From assembly GCF_022662575.1 (NCBI RefSeq), contig NZ_JALBFU010000004.1:124001-188000 (forward strand): a DNA stretch of 64,000 nt. Direction: 5' to 3'. The position numbers were made by a program, and so were the translations under genes. This DNA is from Luteimonas aquatica (GTDB lineage Bacteria > Pseudomonadota > Gammaproteobacteria > Xanthomonadales > Xanthomonadaceae). Positions 57,436 through 64,000 of the stretch are shown one piece after another; the first letter of the stretch is position 1, and each line of letters starts with the position of its first letter. The notes below the pieces were generated by a model. It made no database searches. It saw only the letters and a list, made by a program, of their open reading frames with translations, and was not told the origin of the DNA.

Positions 57436-58956
57436 TCAGGCGTCGCCGTGATCGTCCGCGCGCTTGCCAGGCGCGAAGGCTGCCGCACCGCGGAACAGGG
57501 ACACCTGGGCGATGCGCGGCGTGTCGTAGGCGAAGTCGATCATCAGCCGCAGCCGCTGCGCGCGTACCGGCGCCATCCGCGCCAGGCGGCAGTGGCCGAG
57601 GGTGCTGCCCCAGGCGACCGTGCGCCAATCCTCGCCCGCGTGCGCCTGCAGGCGCCAGGCGCCGACGTGCTGGCCGTGGGCGATCGCCTCGCCCAGGCGC
57701 ACCACGTCGAACTGCACGGGTTCGGGCAGGGCGAACTCCAGCCATCCGCTGCGCGCATCGGCCTGCCAGTGGCGATCGGGATCGGGATCGAGCACGGCCG
57801 CGGCGTCGCGGCCGCCGCTGGCGCGCACGCGCGCGCGGCGCAGCAGGTCGTCGGCGAACAGCGCCGTGCGCCGCGCATGGAAGCCGGCCAGCGCGGCCAG
57901 GTCCGGCGCGTCGAACAGGCCCTCGCGGTTGGGCGGCACGTTGAGCAGCAGCTTGCTGTTGCGGCCCACCGAGTTGAAGTACAGCTCGAGCAGATTGTCG
58001 GCCGAGCGCACCCGATCCGATTCGCGGGCGTGCCAGAACCAGCCGGGACGGATCGACACGTCGGTTTCCGCCGGCCGCCACACTGCGCCGTCGGGATCGC
58101 CCTGCTGCAGCGCCTCGGTGGTCCAGGGATCGTTGACGCCGGGCGCGGGCACGCGCGCCGGATCCACCGTGCTCCAGTTGACGGCGCCGGCGCTGCCGCT
58201 TTCGTTGCCGACCCAGCGCACGTCCGGGCCGGCGTCGGAAAACATCACCGCGTTCGGCTGCAGGCGGCGCACCGTGGCGTGGATGCGCGGCCAGTCGTAG
58301 GTTTGGCGACGGCCGCCCGGGCCTTCGCCGTTGGCGCCGTCGAACCAGACCTCGGTCATCGGGCCGTAGCGCGTGAGCAGTTCGGTCAGCTGCGCGATGT
58401 AGACGTCGTTGTACTCCTGGCCGGAACCGTAGCGCGGATGGTTGCGGTCCCAGGGCGAGAGATAGACGCCGGTGCGCAGGCCTTCGGCGCGGCAGGCCTC
58501 GACGAATTCGCGCACCAGGTCGCCGCGGCCCTCGCGCCAGGGGCTGGCGGCCACCGAATGCGCGGTGGTGGCCGTCGGCCACAGGCAGAAGCCGTCGTGG
58601 TGCTTGGCGGTGAGGACCATGCTGGCGAAGCCGGCCTGGCTGGCCGCGCGCGCCCATTGCCGCGCGTCCAGCCGCGTCGGCGCGAACACCTGCGGCGATT
58701 CCGTGCCGTCGCCCCATTCGCGGTCGGTGAAGGTGTTGACGGTGAAATGCACGAACATCGACAGCTCCTCGCGCTGCCAGGCCAGCTGTGCGGGCGTGGG
58801 CACGGGGCGCGCCGCGGTGTCGACGGCGGCGGCCGCGCGTTTGGGCGCGGCCGCGGCGCTCACGGCGCAGGCGGGCAGCGCGATGCCGGCGCCGAGCGCG
58901 GCGAGGAAACGGCGGCGCTGCGGCGCGGGAGGCGCATTGCGGTGCGAGGCGCTCAT
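57436..58956 (-). CDS. GH29 alpha-L-fucosidase with C-terminal discoidin-like domain
   Basis: 506 residues. Tat-like signal (RRRFLAALGAGIALPACAVS). GH29 barrel with WQREELSMFVHFTVNTFTD, LTAKHHDGFCLWP and nucleophile D206 in EVWFDGANG. A C-terminal F5/8-type C (CBM32-like) domain occupies about 380-490. The general-acid residue differs between GH29 subfamilies and I cannot assign it. Fourth gene of the operon; its start overlaps the PNGase A stop by 4 bp (ATGA). Confidence 0.9.
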   Translation of the reverse strand: MSASHRNAPPAPQRRRFLAALGAGIALPACAVSAAAAPKRAAAAVDTAARPVPTPAQLAWQREELSMFVHFTVNTFTDREWGDGTESPQVFAPTRLDARQWARAASQAGFASMVLTAKHHDGFCLWPTATTAHSVAASPWREGRGDLVREFVEACRAEGLRTGVYLSPWDRNHPRYGSGQEYNDVYIAQLTELLTRYGPMTEVWFDGANGEGPGGRRQTYDWPRIHATVRRLQPNAVMFSDAGPDVRWVGNESGSAGAVNWSTVDPARVPAPGVNDPWTTEALQQGDPDGAVWRPAETDVSIRPGWFWHARESDRVRSADNLLELYFNSVGRNSKLLLNVPPNREGLFDAPDLAALAGFHARRTALFADDLLRRARVRASGGRDAAAVLDPDPDRHWQADARSGWLEFALPEPVQFDVVRLGEAIAHGQHVGAWRLQAHAGEDWRTVAWGSTLGHCRLARMAPVRAQRLRLMIDFAYDTPRIAQVSLFRGAAAFAPGKRADDHGDA

Positions 58957-60617
58957 GGCGATTGCATGTCCCGGGGCAGGGAGGCGGGGAGGCAGCCGCG
59001 TTCGTCCACGACGAAGCGGCCGTTGCGGTTCTCGATCCTGCGTTCGGCGCAGCCGCCGGCGCTGTCCTCGCGCCGCCAGCTCTGGCGCGTGTCGGCGGTG
59101 GCGTTGCGCTGCTCGCGCGGTACCTGCCCGGTGTAGGACGCGGTGCCGACGAAGCGGTCGCGGGTGCGGGTCCAGGCGCCGTCGCGAACCTGCGTGGCCT
59201 GGTCGTGGAGATCGAGCGCGGTGGTCAGGCGCGGCTTGCCGTCGACCGGACGGGTCTGCAGCGTGCCGTCGAGCCCGAAGCGATGATCGTTGCGCTCGGT
59301 GGAGGCCGCGCCGCGCGACGGACGGCGGACGACGGTTTCGCTGTCGCGCCACTCGCCCAGCAGGGCATGGTCGCCTTCGTCGTCCTCATGCTCCTGCGCG
59401 GTCCAGCGGTGGTGCACGTCGCCTTCGATCGCGCGCTCGACCGTGGTCTGCACCACGCCGTGCGAGGTGCGCGCCTCGCCGCGCGCGAGGAAGCGGCGCT
59501 GCCAGCGTTGCCGCAGGCGCGGCTGCCGGCGGTCCAGCGTTTCCAGCTCGCCGTCCACGGTCGTGGTCCCGGGATCGGTTTCCAGCAGACGCGCGACCAC
59601 GCGCCGGCTGCCGGCATCGCGCCAGACCTGCAGGTTCGGCATCAGCGTCCAGCCCTTGGCGTCGGCGGCCAGGCCGGCCACGCGCAGGCGCACCTCGTGC
59701 GGCTTGCCGTCGCCGAACAGGGCGAGGAAGGGCGTGAGTTCGTAGCGGATCGGCGCGATGTCGAACGCGCGCGGCGCCGGGATCGCATACCAGAGGAAGG
59801 GGTTGGACCAGCCGCCGGTATAGATGTGCGGATACGGCGCCGCCACGCCGGCCACGCGGCCGTCGATCAGCACCTGCACCTCGCGGTAGGGCCCTTGCGG
59901 GGCACGGCACCAGACCTGTTCGGCGTCGACGGCGAAGTACCAGAACTCCTCGCAGCCGCCGCCCGAGCCGGTGGCGTAGACCTCGGCGACCACGCGTTCG
60001 GCATTGGCCGGCAGCGAGGCCGCGCCGACGGTGTCGGGGCCGTCCTGGCGCAGGTCCTGCAGCGGCAGCACCAGGTCGGCGCTGGGCGCCGGCGGATGCG
60101 CGGCGTCGGCGGGATAGAACTGCAGGCGCAGGCGCACGTCGAACACGCCGGTGTGCGTGTCGTTGACCACGTTGCCCAGGTGCATCTCCACCGGCTGGGG
60201 CGCGGTGAACAGCGATGCATAGGCGCTCACGTCCTTCTCGACCTGCCAGGCAATGCCCTCGCGCGAAGGCTCGGGGGAGCTGGTGCGGAAGACCGTCACG
60301 CCGCCGACGCTGACGTGGCCGATGCGATCGTACTGCCGGCCCTTCACGCTGCCGTCGATGCGCAGCACGATCCGGTGCCAGGGCCCGGGACACCGGCGCG
60401 CGGCGTCGATGCCGGCGCGCGCCGGTTCGAAGCTGTCGAAGGCATGGTGCAGCACCTCCACCGTGCACGCCGGCACGTCGGCGGGCGCGGGCGAGGGATA
60501 GGCGGTGCGCGGGTCGTCGTGGTCGTTGCCGAAGGCGGCCGGCGGCGGCGCGCCGGGACCGGCCGCGGACGCCGGCGCGCACAGCAGCGCCGCCAGCAGC
60601 GCGCAGGCCGCCTTCAT
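58953..60617 (-). CDS. PNGase A-type peptide-N-glycosidase
   Basis: 554 residues, exported (signal peptide MKAACALLAALLCAPASA). The N-terminal ~300 residues match plant PNGase A: RIDGSVKGRQYDRIGHVSVG, FRTSSPEPSREGIAWQVEKD, GNVVNDTHTGVFDVRLRL and EEFWYFAVDAEQVWC. This amidase family releases whole N-glycans from asparagine, including those with core alpha-1,3-fucose that PNGase F cannot cut. The C-terminal ~200 residues are beta-rich and unfamiliar. Overlaps both neighbours by 4 bp, so it is translated with the GH29 enzymes. Confidence 0.87.
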   Translation of the reverse strand: MKAACALLAALLCAPASAAGPGAPPPAAFGNDHDDPRTAYPSPAPADVPACTVEVLHHAFDSFEPARAGIDAARRCPGPWHRIVLRIDGSVKGRQYDRIGHVSVGGVTVFRTSSPEPSREGIAWQVEKDVSAYASLFTAPQPVEMHLGNVVNDTHTGVFDVRLRLQFYPADAAHPPAPSADLVLPLQDLRQDGPDTVGAASLPANAERVVAEVYATGSGGGCEEFWYFAVDAEQVWCRAPQGPYREVQVLIDGRVAGVAAPYPHIYTGGWSNPFLWYAIPAPRAFDIAPIRYELTPFLALFGDGKPHEVRLRVAGLAADAKGWTLMPNLQVWRDAGSRRVVARLLETDPGTTTVDGELETLDRRQPRLRQRWQRRFLARGEARTSHGVVQTTVERAIEGDVHHRWTAQEHEDDEGDHALLGEWRDSETVVRRPSRGAASTERNDHRFGLDGTLQTRPVDGKPRLTTALDLHDQATQVRDGAWTRTRDRFVGTASYTGQVPREQRNATADTRQSWRREDSAGGCAERRIENRNGRFVVDERGCLPASLPRDMQSP

Positions 60618-62095
60618 CGCGCCGCTCCGGCCGCGCCCGGCAGGCGGATCGCCCAGGCATAGGCCTGGGCGGTGGCCGCGCGCGCGGCGGCGGGCACGTC
60701 CACCACGGTGGCCTCGCCCTGGCGCGTCCAGGCCAGCGCCGCGTCGCTGCCCAGCAGCGTCAGGCGCGCGCCGGCGCGCGGCGCCGGGCCCGGGATGCGC
60801 AGCGTGGCCGGCAGACGCTCCTCGCCTGCCTCGGGCAGGTAGATCGCGAACACGTCGCCGTTGCGCATCCGCGTATAGCGGAACTTGCCGGCGCGGTAGG
60901 GCGGCACCGCGCGGCTGGCATAGATCGCCTCGCCGTTCACGCGCATCCAGCCGCCGATCTCGCGCAGCCGCTGCACCGCCACCGGCGGCAGTTCGCCGTT
61001 GGCGTCCGGCCCGACGTTGAGCAGGTAGTTGCCGCCCTTGGCGACCACGTCGACCAGCATCTGCACCACCTCGCGCGCCGGCTTGTAGCGGTCGTTGGGC
61101 ACGTAGGACCAGGAATCGCCCAGGGTCATGCAGGTTTCCCACGGATAGGGCAGCGGCTGGTCCGGGATCTTCTGCTCGGGCGTGCGGTAGTTCTCGTAGC
61201 GGCCGCCGACCGCGCGGTCGACCACGATCAGGCCGGGCTGGTTGGCGCGCGCCAGCTTCGCCAGGCCCGGCATGTCGATGTCCTGCGGCCCGGGCGCCGG
61301 GTTGGTCGAATGCGCGTCCTCGCCGGCGGCGTCCGGCCGCACCCAGCCGCCGTCCAGCCACAGAATGTCCAGCGGCCCGTATCGCGAGGTCAGCTCGCCG
61401 ATCTGCGCGTGGGTGAAGTCGACGAAGCGCCGCCAGCGCTGCGGATGCTTGCGGGGGTCGTAGTTGACGTGGCGGCTGGGCGTGGCGAAGCGCGGCCACC
61501 AGTAGTCGTCGCTGTGCCAGTCCGGCTTGGAGAAGTAGGCGCCGATGCCGAAGCCGCGCGCGCGGAACGCCTCGAACACCTGCTTGGTGACGTCGGCGCG
61601 CGGATCGTCGTGGAAGGGCACGTTGGGCGCGGTGATGCGGTAGTCGCTCTGCCGGGTGTCGAACATCGCGAAGCCGTCATGGTGCTTGGTGGTGAACACC
61701 ACGTACTGCATGCCGGCGTCCTTGGCCGCGTCGGCCCAGGCGCCGGCATCGAACTTCACCGGATCGAAGGTGGCGGGCAACTGCTCGTAGGCCTTCACGT
61801 AGCCGACGTAGTCGTCGGCGTATCGCGCCGTATGCGGGTTGTTCTTCGAGGGCCCGCACCAGTCCACGTCCTCCGAGCAGATCGACCACGACTCGACCAC
61901 GCCCCACTGGCTGTACGGCCCCCAGTGGGCCATGAAGCCGAACTTCCAGTCCTGCCACCGGTCGAGCTTGCGCAGCACCAGCGGATCGGTCTCGGGCACG
62001 TAGTCGCCGGGACTGTCGGCGCGGGCTTCGGGGAGGCAGGCCGCGCCGGCGCAGGCGGCCAGCAGCGCGAAGGCGAGCATGCGCAGCGCCGTCAT
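60614..62095 (-). CDS. GH29 alpha-L-fucosidase
   Basis: 493 residues, exported (signal peptide LAFALLAACAGAACLPEARA). Typical GH29 elements: WKFGFMAHWGPYSQWG, VFTTKHHDGFAMFDT, nucleophile D248 in ILWLDGGW, and GGNYLLNVGPDANGELP. The C-terminal ~90 residues form a beta-domain. Substrate linkage is not evident. Presence of three GH29 paralogues in one operon suggests division of labour over alpha-1,2/1,3/1,4/1,6-linked fucose. Confidence 0.93.
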   Translation of the reverse strand: MTALRMLAFALLAACAGAACLPEARADSPGDYVPETDPLVLRKLDRWQDWKFGFMAHWGPYSQWGVVESWSICSEDVDWCGPSKNNPHTARYADDYVGYVKAYEQLPATFDPVKFDAGAWADAAKDAGMQYVVFTTKHHDGFAMFDTRQSDYRITAPNVPFHDDPRADVTKQVFEAFRARGFGIGAYFSKPDWHSDDYWWPRFATPSRHVNYDPRKHPQRWRRFVDFTHAQIGELTSRYGPLDILWLDGGWVRPDAAGEDAHSTNPAPGPQDIDMPGLAKLARANQPGLIVVDRAVGGRYENYRTPEQKIPDQPLPYPWETCMTLGDSWSYVPNDRYKPAREVVQMLVDVVAKGGNYLLNVGPDANGELPPVAVQRLREIGGWMRVNGEAIYASRAVPPYRAGKFRYTRMRNGDVFAIYLPEAGEERLPATLRIPGPAPRAGARLTLLGSDAALAWTRQGEATVVDVPAAARAATAQAYAWAIRLPGAAGAAR

Positions 62096-63474
62096 TCGTT
62101 GCTCTCGATCGGCTTGGAGGCCTCGCGGTACAGCGCCAGCGGGCGGTCGAGTTCCAGCGCGATCACGGTCATGTCCGCGTCGTAGGCCTCGGACGGGATC
62201 GACAGGTACAGCAGGCCCGGCACCTTGCTCCAGTCGTACTTGCCGAGCACGCGCGTGCCCACCGGCTGCTTGCCGCCGACCACGTAGGCCTTGGCGACCG
62301 CGGCATCCAGTCCCTTCACCAGCACCTCGCCGCTGGGCTTGCCGTCGACGAACAGGTAGAGCGTCCTGCCGTCCTTGGACAGCGTGCTCGGTCCGGCGTA
62401 GTGGTCCAGCGACGGGCCGGCGACCGTGCCGTAGATCGCCTGCGCGTGCTTGCCGGTCCAGCGGCCGAGGCCTTCCAGGATCTGCGCCTGGCGCGGATCG
62501 AGCGTGCCGTCCTCGCGCGGGCCGATGTCCAGCAGCAGGTTGCCGCCCATGCCGATCACGCCGGCGAACAGGTGGATGATCTGGTTGGCGTTCTTGTATT
62601 CGGTGTCGCGCGGCTGGTAGCCCCAAGACTGGTTCATGGTCAGGCACAGCTCCCAGTAGCGCGGCTCGGGCCGCAGCACCGGCACGCCCTGCTCGGGCGT
62701 GGCGTAGTCGCCGTATTCGTTCAGGCGCGAATTGATGATCGCGCCGGGATTGCGCGCCAGGATCGCGCTGCGCACCTTGGCCGACTGCCAGCCGGCGGCA
62801 TCGTGTTCCCAGTCGCCGTCGAACCAGTACAGGTCGGGGCGATAGCGCTCGCCCAGGTCCTCGATCTGCCCCTGGTAGTAGTCCAGGAAGCGCTGCCAGC
62901 GCTGCGGCTCCCGGGCGAAGTCGTAGCGCTTGCTCTTGCGCGTGAACACGTCGTAGTCGTCGTAGGACCAGTCGGGCAGCGAGTAGTACAGGCCGACCTT
63001 CAGGTCGCGCTGGCGCAGTGCCTCGACGAACGGTCCGACCAGGTCGCGTCCGGCCGGCGTGTCCTTGACCACGTTCAGGCCCTGGCGGCTGTCCCAGAGC
63101 GCGACGCCGTCGTGGTGGCGCGCGGTGAGCACCGCGTAGCGCGCGCCGCTGCGCCGGACCGCGTCCGCCCAGGCGGCCGGGTCGTAGCGGCTGGCGGTGA
63201 AGCCGCGCAGCTGCTTCATGTAGTCGGCGTGCGACATCTTGCCGTTGAAGAAGGCCCAGGACTCGTCGACGCCGTCCACGGCGTAGATGCCCCAGTGGAT
63301 GAAGATGCCGAGCTTGGCGTCGGCGAACCACTGCATCCGCCGCGCCTTGGCCTCGGCGCTTTCGGCGGCGTGGCCGGGCGCGGCGGCGGCCGGGGGCGGC
63401 GCCGCGGCGGGGGCGGGAGCGGTGGACAGCAGCAGCGACAGCCCGCATAGCGCGGCGGATAGACAAACCTTCAT
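62092..63474 (-). CDS. GH29 alpha-L-fucosidase
   Basis: 460 residues, exported (signal peptide MKVCLSAALCGLSLLLS). GH29 barrel: FADAKLGIFIHWGIYAVDGV, LTARHHDGVALWDS, nucleophile D219 in LYWFDGDW, GGNLLLDIGPREDG. First gene of the four-gene fucosidase/PNGase operon. Of three clustered ATGs, the one at MKVCLS is preferred because GAGG lies 6 nt upstream. The others, at 63477 and 63486, would add 1 or 4 residues. Its promoter region has a GntR-type palindrome and a CRP/Clp site. Confidence 0.93.
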   Translation of the reverse strand: MKVCLSAALCGLSLLLSTAPAPAAAPPPAAAAPGHAAESAEAKARRMQWFADAKLGIFIHWGIYAVDGVDESWAFFNGKMSHADYMKQLRGFTASRYDPAAWADAVRRSGARYAVLTARHHDGVALWDSRQGLNVVKDTPAGRDLVGPFVEALRQRDLKVGLYYSLPDWSYDDYDVFTRKSKRYDFAREPQRWQRFLDYYQGQIEDLGERYRPDLYWFDGDWEHDAAGWQSAKVRSAILARNPGAIINSRLNEYGDYATPEQGVPVLRPEPRYWELCLTMNQSWGYQPRDTEYKNANQIIHLFAGVIGMGGNLLLDIGPREDGTLDPRQAQILEGLGRWTGKHAQAIYGTVAGPSLDHYAGPSTLSKDGRTLYLFVDGKPSGEVLVKGLDAAVAKAYVVGGKQPVGTRVLGKYDWSKVPGLLYLSIPSEAYDADMTVIALELDRPLALYREASKPIESNE

Positions 63475-63492
63475 CATGCCCCTCATTGGCCT

Positions 63493-63507
63493 ATTGGTTG
63501 GACCATT
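63493..63507. promoter_or_regulatory. GntR-type operator at the GH29 operon promoter
   Basis: ATTGGT-TGG-ACCATT differs from the operator next to the GntR gene by two bases and has the same 6-3-6 symmetry. It lies 19 bp upstream of the GH29 start codon, a position suited to repression. Confidence 0.7.
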
Positions 63508-63643
63508 TATATCCGGGAATTCGCGGCGACCAGAAGTACTCCGTGTCGCTTCCCTCCCCCGGAATTGGGGGCATGCCGGACTGGCCCCGGCCCTGGTGGT
63601 CTCGCCCCGAATCGCGAGTCTCGGCCATTAGATCGTTATAAAT

Positions 63644-63659
63644 TGTGATCATATTCACA
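63644..63659. promoter_or_regulatory. CRP/Clp binding site
   Basis: TGTGATCATATTCACA is a perfect TGTGA-N6-TCACA, flanked by A/T on both sides. CRP recognises this sequence, and so does its xanthomonad relative Clp. It could serve both divergent transcription units. Confidence 0.8.
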
Positions 63660-63759
63660 TTTATGCGCCTGTATTGCCGCTAAGGTCGGGGACGTTCAAG
63701 GCCGGAGGGCGGCCTTGTGGGCTCCGGGCGCAAACGAAAGCAGCGGCCTTTGGGGACTT

Positions 63760-63774
63760 ACAGGTTGGACCATT
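63760..63774. promoter_or_regulatory. GntR-type operator upstream of the last gene
   Basis: ACAGGT-TGG-ACCATT shares the GGTTGGACCATT core of the site at the GH29 promoter and lies 27 bp upstream of the next start codon. Confidence 0.65.
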
Positions 63775-63801
63775 GGGCCGGTCGCTCGTCAAGGGAGTTC
63801 C

Positions 63802-64000
63802 GTGATCGCAAGCCGCCAGACGCCATCGTGCGCCATCCATCCCGGGATCGCGTCCCGCCACTTGCCCGGATCCGCCGCTTCGTGCTTTCCGCAGACCGGC
63901 TCGCGCGTCGCGCTGGCGTTGGCGCTCTGCCTGTCCGGCGCCTTCGCCGGCGCCAAGCCGCCCGCGGCGGCTGCCAAGCCCTATACCGAAACGATCCCCG
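63802..64000 (+). CDS. N-terminus of an exported protein (cut by window edge)
   Basis: Only the first ~66 residues are visible. The GTG start has AAGGGAG about 5 nt upstream. A long N-terminus is followed by a hydrophobic core (SRVALALALCLSGAFAGA) and the beginning of the mature protein (AKPYTETIP). The phrase YTETIP is reminiscent of the start of exported formylglycine-generating-enzyme-like (SUMF1) proteins, but too little is visible to name it. By its operators it belongs to the GntR/Clp-controlled glycan locus. Confidence 0.6.
   Translation, partial: MIASRQTPSCAIHPGIASRHLPGSAASCFPQTGSRVALALALCLSGAFAGAKPPAAAAKPYTETIP

Larger units (their letters stand above)
63475..63801. other. Divergent control region between the GH29 operon and the last gene
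   Basis: 327 bp without a gene. It holds two GntR-type palindromes near its ends and a perfect CRP/Clp site in an AT-rich island (about 63630-63665). I see nothing else in it. Confidence 0.7.

Noticed and set aside
1-64000. tRNA, rRNA, CRISPR arrays, insertion sequences, prophage or attachment sites
   Set aside because: Looked for cloverleaf-like segments, regularly spaced repeats, transposase motifs and target-site duplications by eye; none found.

Overview
The window is very GC-rich (roughly 70 percent) bacterial chromosome. Its gene repertoire points to the Lysobacterales/Xanthomonadaceae (Xanthomonas, Lysobacter and Pseudoxanthomonas relatives): a large TonB-dependent receptor next to glycosidases, a FUSC-type efflux operon, a class Ia ribonucleotide reductase with a B12 riboswitch, and a site that fits the CRP-like protein Clp. 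I saw no rRNA, tRNA, CRISPR array, insertion sequence or phage gene. Genes sit close together, often with 4-bp ATGA overlaps.

Left end (1-15.1 kb), mostly housekeeping. An nrdA - small ORF - nrdB - thioesterase operon on the minus strand is preceded by a promoter sandwiched in a NrdR-box pair and by a long leader with a cobalamin riboswitch. Next come a LysR regulator divergent from an azoreductase, an RNB-domain ribonuclease, an unknown exported protein, ZapE, an alpha/beta hydrolase, a membrane-anchored cytochrome c5, and a MarR - FUSC - DUF1656 - HlyD aromatic-acid efflux operon with a clear palindromic operator.

Middle (15.1-37.4 kb), the most unusual region. One plus-strand cluster encodes a TpsB/FhaC-type outer-membrane transporter, an ExbB-like channel carrying a large N-terminal DUF2341-LamG region, ExbD, a short TonB, a Porin_5-type porin, a periplasmic coiled-coil protein, a small exported protein, and a TpsA exoprotein of 3992 residues. 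A secreted PstS-like phosphate-binding protein and an eight-cysteine exported protein follow. Pho-box-like repeats occur upstream of tpsB, tpsA, the PstS-like gene and the cysteine-rich gene. The layout suggests a phosphate-starvation two-partner secretion system with its own TonB-ExbB-ExbD energiser.

Right part (37.7-64 kb), two adjoining glycan-utilisation loci. The first has agaS, an N-acetylhexosamine kinase, an AgaZ/KbaZ-type protein and an AgaR-type repressor on the minus strand, divergent from a GH31 enzyme with alpha-N-acetylgalactosaminidase-like motifs, a TonB-dependent receptor, a DUF5077-DUF3472 protein and a GH109-type alpha-N-acetylgalactosaminidase. It looks like GalNAc release, uptake and breakdown. 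The second is built around a GntR regulator: GH20 and GH3 enzymes, and a tightly coupled minus-strand operon of three GH29 alpha-L-fucosidases and a PNGase A-type amidase. It fits the dismantling of fucosylated (plant- or insect-type) N-glycans. A near-identical palindrome occurs at the GntR/GH20 promoter and at both sides of the last intergenic region, which also holds a perfect CRP/Clp site. The window ends inside the first residues of another exported protein.
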